From Todiramphus chloris collaris (lineage: Eukaryota > Chordata > Aves > Coraciiformes > Alcedinidae), in NCBI GenBank assembly GCA_025345505.1, contig JANVCC010000073.1, positions 1,609,075 to 1,673,074 of the forward strand: a stretch of DNA of 64,000 bases, read 5' to 3'. Shown here one piece after another: positions 35,951 through 45,734 of this stretch; the stretch's first letter is position 1, and every line of letters starts with the position of its first letter. The notes beneath the pieces were generated by a model. That model was not told the origin of the DNA. It saw only the letters and a list, made by a program, of their open reading frames with translations, and did not search any database. The position numbers and the translations under genes were made by a program.

Positions 35951-36009
35951 CCAGAACAGGCCAGCACAGGCTGATCCAAAACTTGCGGTGCAGCTTGCAC
36001 GAGGCAGCA

Positions 36010-36106
36010 CGGAATCAGAGAGTGGTTTGGGTGGGAAGGGACCTTTAAAGGTCATCTAGTCCAACCCCCTTGCAGGGAGCAGGGCCATCTGCAGCCAGAC
36101 CAGCAC
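36010..36106 (-). mobile_element. CR1 LINE, 3' fragment, adjacent to a larger CR1
   Basis: 'cggaatcagagagtgg', 'ttgggtgggaagggacc', 'aaaggtcatctagtccaacc' and 'cagggccatctgcagcc'. This belongs to the subfamily of 59909. It lies about 60 bp beyond the 5' edge of the 35393 copy, in the same orientation, so the two are separate insertions or one landed close to the other. Confidence 0.88.
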
Positions 36107-37664
36107 GAGGAAGGGAAGGCTGGAGTGGGGTGCAGCGTTCGTAACAGCTTTTAGAAACCTTTGGACTAAGCTTCAGTACATGTCAAGAGTGCTGAACTGG
36201 GGCACGGTGCTCCTCTGGTGCCACGCTGAAAAGCTCACCCTACAGGACTCCAGGCTTGAGTTAACCCCCTGATGCTTTCCTGCTGGATGGGGTTAGCATC
36301 CCGATTGACGTGAGTGCTCTCTAGTCACTCGTGGTCTCAAGGCCTGTCTGTGCTGCTTCTTCCCCTACGGCTTCTCTCCCTGCTCTCCACTTCGGATCGG
36401 ACAGCTCTGGTCGGTGATCGGGCTTTGGAGACGTGAGCAGGAACCTTCCTTGAGAAGGGAACATCTGCAGAGTACCACGGACATGAGCCATGTTTCTCAT
36501 TCTCAGCCTTCGTGGCAAGAAAATCCTGCTTTATCCCCAAAGAGCGAGAAAGAGTAAGAGGGAATTAGAATCCAAAGGAAAATAAATAAAACGAGCATTC
36601 TTGGTCTCTCACTCTGAGACCTACAGCTGGATGAAACCCGTTTTTCTCACACTTTGAAGTTCACATTCTGGCGAAGAAAAAAGCCTTTCACATGAAATCT
36701 GGACTCTAACTGAGGCAGGTCGCTGCCGGGAGAAGATCTGGATGGAGGTACCTCGGAGAGATGGAATATTTTTCTTACCTCAGAAGCTGTGGATGGATGA
36801 AACCTGGCTCCTGAGTTTCTTCCTCCTGAGGTGGGTATCTTTGTCTTTCTGACACAGACTCCAGCAGAACAAAACAGTGACCAAACCCTGTGCCTGTCTC
36901 CTTTTGTGGATGGCTGTTTATTTTCCGGACCGTTTCTCTTGTTTTGCTTTCTTGGCTCAGAAGGCTGTCTGCTCCTCCAAACCAAGTTCATTCTTCCTAA
37001 GCGCTCTACGGGCCCAAGGCCTAGATTATATTTATAAGCTGTAAGGATCTCCCCAGGCAGCCTCGCTTAGAAAGGATTCCAGTCAAACAGCAACAAGGAG
37101 ATGCTCAAAAACAACTTCAGAGGGAAAACACAAAGGGATGGAACATCACGCCTTCCCTCCGCGTTAAAGCTTGAAAAAACAGACCCCAGCTCCAAGCGCT
37201 GTGTGATGGGAGGTAATCTTTATCCCTTAATCTCCCAGGTTTCCAGCAGAAGGACGAAGTGTTCTGCTTTCCTTTGGCATCTGAACATATGTGGTTTAGA
37301 AGATTTTCAGGCAGGTCCCCAGGTTTTTCTCACCAGTGCAAGTGCAAGAAGAGCAATGGGGCGGGCTGGGACTGGGACGCTTCTCTGCGATGTTTCCCCT
37401 TCTTGTTTTAAGAAGAAAGTTGCCCAGAAACTCTGCTAATGACTGTGTGTCACCTTCCCACTCAGGGTGGCATCCCACAGAGGGGCAGCAAGTCATCAGA
37501 ACCGTGCCCGTGGCTTTGCTGGCCCCACATCTCTTGCTACGAGGCTTCCACTGCCTGTGTGCTACCGTCTACTCGAACAGAGCCCTGCAGGAAATGTTTT
37601 TCCCAGCTAGAGAAACATTTTGTTCCCATTCTGTGTTTGAGCCAAATGGGGTTTTCTTGAAGCC

Positions 37665-37686
37665 TTTTTTTTTTTTTTTTTTTTTT
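37665..37686. repeat. Poly(T) tract, 22 bp
   Basis: An uninterrupted T run followed by further T-rich sequence to about 37710. A length-unstable homopolymer. It creates a spurious poly-Lys or poly-Phe run in overlapping open frames. Confidence 0.9.
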
Positions 37687-38188
37687 CCCTGTTTTTATTT
37701 TTTCCAAGCAAAGGAGTAAGTGAGCAAACATGTCTGCAAGAAACTGGACCAAAGAGCCAAAGGACAGCCAGCAGACTTGCTGGCAGAGGACTCCTGCAAG
37801 ACACCAGAGTAGTTTTCTGACCTAATTCAAGGCTTGTGTCTTGAACCCGGTCCTCGCACACACAGGTCACCCAGTTGCAAGCAAGGCCAGGATGGTGCTT
37901 TCTTTCCCTAGAAGCTGCATCTGTGGCAGAAGTTATTCCAAAGCCAAACTTCCCCCAGGAGGTTTCTGTTTTGGTAACATGTCATTTTCCAATGAAAAAT
38001 ATTTTCATCGCAAGAGTTCCCCCACCCTGTTTGCTCACAGACAGCCAAGGTCCACGTGTCTGCCGGTCCCCGTGGGACGAGAGGATGTGTGTGAAGAGAA
38101 GACAGCCTGACCAGGCTGGGGAGAGAGGCACACCCAGCCAGGGCTCTGCAGCTCTCCTTGAGACTAAGGCAACGACCATCCGCGGTGC

Positions 38189-38189
<1 letters not shown>

Positions 38190-38224
<35 letters not shown>

Positions 38225-38225
38225 C
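38190..38225. repeat. (ATC)n microsatellite, 11 perfect units
   Basis: Eleven uninterrupted ATC units. In one plus frame it would read as twelve histidines, but that frame has no other gene-like property. A likely polymorphic marker locus. Confidence 0.95.
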
Positions 38226-38502
38226 TAGGAAGCGAGGCTTTACTGCTCTTTCCTGGCTTAGAGATCCATATGAAGCCAGCACCTTGCCTGTCTTGGAGGT
38301 TACCATATGCCTCCGAGGCACCCTATACATGAAATCAATACTAGCTGAACCCACGGGACGTGCAGCTTTATCCCAGAGCAAGGCAGTAAACTGCAGCCCG
38401 CGTTTGCAACGTCCTGCCTGTTTCCACCACCTCTTCTAGGTGCTTGAATTGACAGAACGTGCAAAGCTGTCCATCCAAAAAGCGCCCTGGATCTTCTCAG
38501 AA

Positions 38503-38706
38503 AATCATAGAATTGTCAGGGTTGGAAGGGACCTTAAAGCTCATCCCGTTCCCACCCCCTTGCCATGGGCAGGGACCCCTCCCACTAGAGCAGGGTGCTC
38601 ACAGCCCCAGCCAGCCTGGGCTGAAACACTTCCAAGGATGGGGCTTCCACCCCCTCTCTGGGCAACCTGTGCCAGTGTCTCCCCACCCTCATGGGGAAGA
38701 AACTCA
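38503..38706 (-). mobile_element. CR1 LINE, 3' portion
   Basis: Antisense CR1: 'aatcatagaattgtcagg', 'gttggaagggaccttaaagc', 'cagggacccctcccactag', 'agcagggtgctcacagcc' and 'ctctctgggcaacctgtgcc', ending near 'catggggaagaaac'. 5'-truncated. Same subfamily as 1912. Confidence 0.92.
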
Positions 38707-38875
38707 AGAAATGATCAAGAACTTGATAGACCACTCTGCAGTGAACATCTGTTGGTTGGCTAACACTGTTCTTAAAGGTACAGTCAATGTCCCTCTCCTT
38801 CTCTACCAGAGATCACTGACACATAAAAATGTCTTTCAATCCACCGGCATGTTCTGCTTGTTTCTCTTTCTGCAG

Positions 38876-39030
38876 GCAAAGCTCAGCTCTGGAAGGCCAA
38901 GCCAACACTCACCAGCACAGCACACACCTGTGAATGCCACCTCTCTCCAACCAACTGGGCAAGAGCTGCTTTGGAGAACACCCCTACTTTGCAGAACACG
39001 CCTCTGGCCAGGACTGTCTCCCTCAAGCAG
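38876..39030 (+). other. Candidate exon (155 bp)
   Basis: Acceptor 'gcttgtttctctttctgcag' ends at 38875 and donor 'CTCAAGCAG' followed by 'gtaggaaag' begins at 39031; both are strong. Two of the three frames stay open across the segment ('KAQLWKAKPTLTSTAHTCEC' in one, 'AKLSSGRPSQHSPAQHTPVN' in the other), so neither is favoured. It may be an exon of a non-coding transcript or a chance pseudo-exon. It lies 170 bp beyond the CR1 at 38503. Confidence 0.28.
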
Positions 39031-39382
39031 GTAGGAAAGGCTGTCTTTGTGTCCAAGCGCCTCCACCTGAAGACAGAGGGCAGAAATAGCCATCCAGAAT
39101 TCGGGCTTATAGGCTGAACTTGTCTCTTCCCTCTGCTATTGTGGAGGGAGGACAACGGGCACCTGCCCAAGAAGGCTGGATGCCACTCCAAGGGATGGCC
39201 ACACAAGCTGCGTGCTCAGGCTCTAGATCATCCAGGTCTACCCTGCCTTGGTCCTGCAGAACGCAGAGTGCTTCGTGATGCACGAGGCCATAGCCCCAAT
39301 ATTCTGGTCACAGCCTTCCAGGTTATCTCTTCCCATCCCAGTTGTCTGGTATTTCTCCCAGACGCAGCGATCTGCACCTGGA

Positions 39383-39426
39383 ATCAGTCAGGTTGGAAAA
39401 GACCCTTGGGATCATCGCTTCCTTGT
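39383..39426 (-). mobile_element. Possible CR1 tail remnant
   Basis: 'ggaatcagtcaggttgg' then 'aaaagacccttgggatcatc' is the antisense CR1 tail order with no body. Only about 45 bp. Confidence 0.5.
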
Positions 39427-39479
39427 TAGCATCATTTTATTCAGTTATGGTCACCCTGACACAACTGCCAAGTGCCTTT

Positions 39480-39605
39480 GCCAAGCTCAGAGCACTTCAC
39501 TAGGTGGGGAAATGACCTCTTCTACCCCTACTTCAATTCCCACAAGAACCGTGAGGCTAAAATATTTGTTAATATCTGTAAGGAGCTTTGAGCTCCTCAC
39601 ACGGA
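39480..39605 (+). mobile_element. L3/CR1-like ancient LINE 3' relic
   Basis: 'gtgaggctaaaatatttgtt', 'aatatctgtaaggagc' and 'tttgagctcctcacacgga' follow the widespread amniote L3-type 3' end ('ttgttaatgtttgtaaagcgctttgagatcct' as separate short blocks). Well diverged and older than the avian CR1 copies around it. Confidence 0.5.
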
Positions 39606-40680
39606 GTTAACTGTCAGAGCAAAACAAACTGTCTTATTCTGAAGAGGTTCCAGTCCAGTTAGCAGATCACTTTTCCCATCGGCACGATCAGAACGTGCTG
39701 TTGTGTCCGGGAAGTCCTCAGTGCTTTGGGCACTCTCTAACAGGTTGCTACAGGCACCCGAAGATGCTCAGGAACAAACTGCTCCAGGCTTACAACTGTA
39801 TTTTTGATTTTCACACTTGGAGGGAGAAAATAAAGAATTAAAATTAGTTCCCAGGACCATTTGTCCCAGTTCTCACACCAAATTCCTTGTGAGGCTACAA
39901 GCTACAGGCATTTAATCTCACTTAAAAGATCAATTAAGTTTATCAAGAGACAAAAGACTACCCGGGGCATTACAGGAATACGACGTGATTTGCTAGCAGC
40001 CAGGCAGGAACCTCCCATGAATTCTTAAACACCTCCCTGTACATCCAAAATACGCTATAGTTCTAGAATTAAGCAAGAATTTGCATCCTTCAGTTAAGCT
40101 TAGCATTACTCTTACGCATAACTATTTAGAAGTCCCTTGCTGCAGCACAGAGCTGGGTCGAGTCGTGTGCTCTAAAAATCAGATTTAGGTGTAGGAAATG
40201 CCTAAAATAATCTTCAGAAGAACCTGGGCATTGTGTGACGTTGGGAAAAGCGCTCCCGATGGAACACTGGGCACAAGAAACGCTGCTTCTTGAGCATCAA
40301 ACCAGAAATGCCTGTGTTCAGTGGATGGGCTGAATCCGGGACATTTCTACAGGAGGTACCAGTTCTGATTTGCTGGGGTGCCCGTTTCCCTTGCAGGTCA
40401 ACATGTGGGTGTGCAGCTCACAGACGCAGAGCTGTGTCTCACTTGGCTCTAGAGCTTTCTCATCTAGCAGACAGACTTGTTACCAGCATTAAGAATTTAA
40501 CAGTATATTACAAAGGGGCACGAGAAAACTTCCTAATACCCTGGTCCCGCTTCGGTTTCACTAAACCCCTGGCTATATACACAGCAGAGGGTCTAAGGCA
40601 CCTGCTTATCTTTCTTTCCTTTTGAAAACAAACGGAGCAAGAGCAACCAAATAAAAGCAAACAAATGCCATCATTCATCA

Positions 40681-40786
40681 GCCTGCTCTGGGTGACCCTG
40701 CTGGAGCGGGGTGGGGGGTTGGATGAGATGATCTCCAGAGGTCCCTTCCCACCCCCACCGTGCTGGGATGCTGGGATTCTCTGACT
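40681..40786 (+). mobile_element. CR1 LINE, 3' end fragment
   Basis: Sense tail: 'gcctgctctgggtgaccc', 'ggggttggatgagatgatc', 'tccagaggtcccttcccacc' and 'gctgggatgctgggattctc'. Same subfamily as 7210 and 35393. It forms one end of a 344-codon minus-strand open frame (40508-41542), which is therefore not a gene. Confidence 0.92.
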
Positions 40787-40959
40787 CAGCCATGGGACTG
40801 ACAGTGCTCTACTGTAAGGCTGTAACGGGTCATTTAACCCCAGTGCCTCATTTGTGGCAGTATCAGGAGTGACAATCTGTGTGGGCAGCTGGAGAGCTTC
40901 CACTGCTCTCTCATTAGCATAGTGTAGTGGTTTCTGTACGTTCAAAGCCGTGCAGCTCC

Positions 40960-41100
40960 TACGTACGTTGCAGCGGCACGGAGCAGCTCCCTGCCCATCA
41001 CCTGAGCGCCGGCCGCGTTTCCACAAGCATCCCTCCCGGGACACCCAGCCCTCGCTGCGTGCAGTTTCTAACCCCTGCGACGGAGGTTTCACGGGTCCAA
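40960..41100. promoter_or_regulatory. Short CpG-rich cluster
   Basis: I count 15 CpG in about 140 bp, at the edge of a GC-rich block reaching about 41800. CpG density falls after 41100. Too short to be called an island. Any promoter role is speculative. Confidence 0.25.
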
Positions 41101-41914
41101 GAGGAACCTGTGGCTGGAGGAGCAGCCCTGAACCCAGCCAAGGCCGTGGAGGTGGCAGGAGAAGCATCTGCGTGTCCCCTGCCCAAGCTGTGCCACCCCC
41201 CCCGAGGATTTCACCCCATGGAAATCCTGCCTGGCATGGCAGGAGCAAAGGCAAGCGGGCAGGTGGAAGCCTGGAGCTGGGGGTGGATCTGTCTCCACCC
41301 AAGTGCCCGGAGATAATGCTCAGGAGACACAGAGGCAGCTGCTCTGGGAAGCCCAGGAGAGATCGAGCAGGCAGCTCGAGGAACAACAACACCACGAGGG
41401 TTGCCTGCAATATCCTATTCCGAGCCAGAAACAAGGTGGAGGTTTGCAGTGCCCCAAGAAGGGAGGCAGCAGGGCGGGGAGGATGGAGCTGGAATTCCAG
41501 CCGGATACACTGAGCGGCACAAAGAGAATCCCAAAGTGCCAACTAACCAGGGGAAGGGGGGGGGGGGGCAAAGATGTCACTCCTCCAAGGGAGCCTGGTC
41601 CTCAGGTGAGGACCCACTGAGAGCCCCAGAGCCAGGAGGGGGATGGCCACACATCGCCCTGGGCACCCTTCTGCCCCGGAGGGGAGTGGGGATGGGATGG
41701 GACAGGGGGAAGACGCTGCCACCTGATGCTCCCGCAGCTCCGGCTTGGCAGGGATGGGCAATGCCAGGAGGCACGGGGGGACAACTCGGTTCTTTTCTTT
41801 GCCCCATCCCAGGCAGCAGGAAGAAATCCAGGAGCTCTGTGACATGACAGGGAGGGAGAGCGAGCGAGTGAAGTCCCCTTGCCTCGGCTGGTGACGTCTC
41901 TCCTTCCTCTCTCC

Positions 41915-41935
41915 TTTTTTTTTTTTTTTTTTTTT
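41915..41935. repeat. Poly(T) tract, 21 bp
   Basis: A homopolymer run flanked by pyrimidine-rich sequence (41880-41940). Length likely unstable; it lies about 140 bp before the assembly gap. Confidence 0.9.
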
Positions 41936-42073
41936 CCTGTCCCTATAAAGAATCTCGGACTCGCATCAAACTTCCCAGCGAAAGCAAACCAAACCCAGAG
42001 GGCTTGGGGGGTACCGAGAGAGAAAACCCAACCCACGGTGGGCTCTGGCCATGGCCAAGCTGGCCTCCTGCCC

Positions 42074-42473
42074 NNNNNNNNNNNNNNNNNNNNNNNNNNN
42101 NNNNNNNNNNNNNNNNNNNNNNNNNNNNNNNNNNNNNNNNNNNNNNNNNNNNNNNNNNNNNNNNNNNNNNNNNNNNNNNNNNNNNNNNNNNNNNNNNNNN
42201 NNNNNNNNNNNNNNNNNNNNNNNNNNNNNNNNNNNNNNNNNNNNNNNNNNNNNNNNNNNNNNNNNNNNNNNNNNNNNNNNNNNNNNNNNNNNNNNNNNNN
42301 NNNNNNNNNNNNNNNNNNNNNNNNNNNNNNNNNNNNNNNNNNNNNNNNNNNNNNNNNNNNNNNNNNNNNNNNNNNNNNNNNNNNNNNNNNNNNNNNNNNN
42401 NNNNNNNNNNNNNNNNNNNNNNNNNNNNNNNNNNNNNNNNNNNNNNNNNNNNNNNNNNNNNNNNNNNNNNNNN
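42074..42473. other. Assembly gap (400 N)
   Basis: An unbroken run of 400 N. The sequence resuming at 42474 begins in the middle of a CR1, so the missing DNA should include that element's 3' end. Open frames drawn across the N run are meaningless. The round length suggests an estimated or nominal gap size. Confidence 0.99.
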
Positions 42474-42765
42474 GTCTAAATCTCCCTCTTTTAGTTTAAA
42501 CCATCCCCCCTTGTCCTGTCCCAACAGGCCCTGCTCAAAAGTCTGTCCCCATCTTTCTGACAGGCCCCCAGAAGGTCTCCCCGGACCCTTCTCCTCTGCA
42601 GGCTGAACCCCCCCAGCTCTCCCAGCCTGGCTCCCAGAAGAGGGGTCCCAGCCCTCCCAGCATCGCTGGGGCTCCTCTGGCCCCACTCTACCAGGTCCCT
42701 GTCTCTGCTGTGCTGGGACCCAGCACTGCAGGGGTGTGTCCCCAGAGAGGCTCCTTCTGCAGACG
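42474..42765 (-). mobile_element. CR1 LINE, cut by the assembly gap
   Basis: Starts abruptly after the gap with 'gtctaaatctccctctttt', 'ccttgtcctgtcccaacagg', 'ccctgctcaaaagtctgtcc' and 'ggctgaacccccccagctc', continuing to the 'gctgtgctgggacccagc' part of the CR1 body. The same order occurs at 60150-60214. Its 3' tail must lie within the N run. Inactive. Confidence 0.88.
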
Positions 42766-43000
42766 GGAATCGATTGGCAAGCACCAGCCCCACCAAATTT
42801 CACATCTCCCCTATAGCACCATCCCCACAGTTACCTACAGAATAAATAGCTAAGCCCGAGGTCCTGCTCCAAAGGGCTTCTCCAGCTTTTCCCCCCCAAG
42901 GAACCCTAAAGCAGCAAGCCTTACAGACAGGAAGGATTCCCTCCACCACAGAAATCTTGGGGACCCATGGCAGCAGTGCCCAAGGTAACCCCAGGGAAGG

Positions 43001-43076
43001 CACCACACTGGACACCGGTACCCACACCACACTGGGCACCAGTACCCACACCACACTGGACACCGGTACCCACACC
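43001..43076. repeat. 24-bp minisatellite, 3 copies plus a partial
   Basis: Units start at 43001, 43025 and 43049; units 1 and 3 are identical and unit 2 differs at two positions. The 24-bp period is eight codons, so overlapping frames show eight-residue repeats ('TTLDTGTH' on plus, 'VWVPVSSV' on minus). No other gene evidence accompanies them. Confidence 0.95.
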
Positions 43077-43318
43077 TTGAGCAGCACCTGGCGCAGCATG
43101 GGAAGCTCAGGCAGCCCTTGGAGAGTTCCCATAATATGCTCCATCTGGCTGACACGTGCAAGAGCAGCCAGCTGCATGCTGCAGCAGTGCGAACATCTGA
43201 ATTGTCTGGAGAAGTTGCCCGTAGAAGGCACAGCACCAGAAACCCAGCATGAGCTTCTCAAAGGCATAAATCACCCCAGGCTTTCGTGGATCAGAGAGAG
43301 ATAATAACAAGTTTTTGG

Positions 43319-43419
43319 CAACCTGCTCCAGTGGGAAGTGTCCCTGCCCGTGGCAGTGGGGTGGGAATGAGATGAGCTTTAAGGTCCCTTCCAGCCCAAA
43401 CCACTCTGTGATTCTATGC
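43319..43419 (+). mobile_element. CR1 LINE, 3' end fragment
   Basis: Sense tail: 'caacctgctccagtgggaag', 'gtccctgcccgtggcag', 'gatgagctttaaggtccc', 'ttccagcccaaaccactc' and 'tgtgattctatgc'. Complements the pattern at 38503. Truncated at 43319. Confidence 0.9.
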
Positions 43420-45718
43420 AAAGAGATCCAGGATGAAGGGGAGCACAGTGCAATAGTTACCGAGGAGGTGGGTGAAAGCCTGGCTGGAGATGCTACCCGC
43501 ATTTCAGGGATGACTTGGGTCCCTACTTACTATGCTACTTTCCTAATAATTTTGGTCCTAATAGCTATGGGATGTGGTCCAGATTCATTGCCCACCAGTG
43601 CCAGGCACAGAGAAGGCAATGTCTGCATCCTGTGGCAAAGAAAGGAAGGCAGGACATCCCTGAGTGTCCCTGTAGGCAAAGACCAGTGACAGATTTGGAA
43701 GCAGCGTTATGGATGTCAGACCTTCGTCCATCATTAGGAAAAGAAAATATGTTAGCACAGTCTCTGTGTGCCCTAATTAGGCGGGAAGCCAACCTGAAAC
43801 GGGGCCAGGAAGTTGGAGGATTCTGGATAGCACTGATGTTACTGAGATATTAACTCCTCAGCCACCTTCCCCTCAAAGTTCATCTTCAGCAAGGAGTGTC
43901 AGTGACACTTTGTTTGACCTCCGAGGCACAAGAGGCACAGATCTGCTCTGCAGGTTCAACCTTCTCTGAGACCTCTGTGATCCAAATGAGGCAGGGTTGT
44001 GCTGACTCTGATTCAAACCTGGTTCCATCTGCAACGCAGGTAGAAGATTTTATAACCCTGAAAGACATTTGGTACCTGGGGTGCTGAGTGGGGGCAGTGC
44101 ACCCAAGGGACACATCCCTAGTCAGGACTTCCCAGGTGCCCAAGTGAAAGGAAATTCTCTCAGCTCATACCAAACCTTAGCAAAGGAGTCTGAGCATCCT
44201 CTCCTTCTCTATCAGTAGCTCAGAGCTGTGTCCTTATCTGCTCAGCAGCCCAGGCTGCCTGGCTGTTCTGGGGATGCCAGAGGACAGAAGCTGACCACAG
44301 CCAGAGAGTCCATCCAGATCAAAGGGTGGTCTCCTTTAGAGATCTGATTTATTTGGCGCTTTCAACCCTTGCGGGTGTTCGGCAGGGGGAAGAAACGATG
44401 CACACATCACCCCAATCGTTTCCTGCCTTATTATAAAACACACCTTCAAATACATTTTAAATGACTTTACATTTCCTAAGACAGTTCCACAAGTATCACC
44501 AAATTCCCACTTTCTTTTTGCTGATTACACAGCTTAGTACTGGTTAGGGTCTGTCTGCCCAAAACCTCTGGTGCAGGAACTGCCGTGCGGATGCCAAGAG
44601 CTGGGACAGGTTTTAGGTGTGGAGCGGGTCGCTTACAACACAGCCCTTTAAAAAACAACCCACAAAGAATATTTTTACCCTAGGAACACCTTGCATGAAA
44701 ACATCTTGCATGAAAAATGTCGGGTCTTTCACCCCGTGACGTTACCGCCGAAAAAGTTTTACTGTGTGAGCAATCCAGATAACTGCAGGTGTTGGAAGGT
44801 GTATTCATATACTATTCATATACTGAGTTTACAGGCATTTCAGTGATTTAATGCTGGAAAACTAATAAGAGTCAAGACTAAAAATTAGGTCCTGCCTGAG
44901 CATTTTGAAATTAAAGCAAGTTTGAAATTGGGGTGGGTTTGGTTTGGTTTGTTTTGTTTCATTTTGCAACCTCTTCTGCAAGTAGAATATCCCAGGATGG
45001 GCAGTTTACCTCCCTAACAGTTACACCACGTATCCGGAGCTAAGTCAAAAGCTCCAGGAGCTCAGTCCCCTCCTGGTTTGCCGCCGAGGATGCTCCAAGC
45101 GCGTCGCTGGGAAGGCTGTGGGCTCACTGCTGCGCTCCTGCAAAAGCAGAGGCGTTAAGGGTTTGGTTTTGCCTTTCTCTGTGGCAGCCAGCGCTGGAAA
45201 GTTGGGGACTGGAGAGATGACAAGATGGGCTGTGGCTCAGTTCTAGTAAACCAAAAATGTGTCTCTTAATTGGTGTTATTCCTAAACATTTGCTTTACTG
45301 TGGGAAAATGTTATAAAAAGCAGAGGAGGCTTTTTTTTTTTTTAAGATTGATATATGAGCCTCCTGCCTGGAGCTGCCACATTCAAAACCAACTGGAAAT
45401 CTCTTTACACTAATTCATCCATTTAAGGCAAGGAAAAAAAAATGTCAAGTATTTCTGAATACTCCCTGCACTTCTAAAAACCAGCATCGTACCCAAAAGA
45501 GCTCTGAGAATACAAACTGGATGGTTCGTTGAAGGTTTCTCTTATAAAAAGCTTACAATATTTAAAACAAATAGATATTTATCTGCACGCGCTTCCCCCT
45601 CGCTCTGCAAATAGCTATTGGTCCAAATAAGAGCAGTGAGGTACATTTGAGTTGTCTCTGTCCCTTCATATGTTCTCTGAGTTGTTCATTTTATGATGAA
45701 GTGTTTGTACAAAGCTTA

Positions 45719-45734
45719 ATCTACTCGAGTAGAT
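45719..45734. repeat. Perfect 16-bp palindrome
   Basis: 'atctactcgagtagat' equals its own reverse complement and has no spacer. It sits in an AT-rich, repeat-free stretch. It could be a binding site for a dimeric factor or chance. Confidence 0.9.

Larger units (their letters stand above)
36107..38502. other. Non-coding DNA
   Basis: Contains the T22 and (ATC)n repeats. A weak 50-bp exon-like segment occurs near 36782-36831 ('ttcttacctcag' then 'CTGAG' and 'gtgggt'), which I do not call. Confidence 0.5.

Noticed and set aside
35464-36000. 178-codon minus-strand frame
   Set aside because: It is the decayed CR1 ORF2 C-terminus, reported as part of the mobile element and not as a host gene.
37875-38228. 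Frame ending in twelve histidines
   Set aside because: The histidines are the (ATC)n microsatellite read in one frame; nothing else supports a gene.
40508-41542. 344-codon minus-strand open frame
   Set aside because: Part is antisense CR1 (40681-40786) and the rest is GC-rich DNA that is open on both strands. No domain recognised.
41879-42803. Open frames of 142-286 codons across the N run
   Set aside because: Most residues are unknown because they come from the assembly gap.
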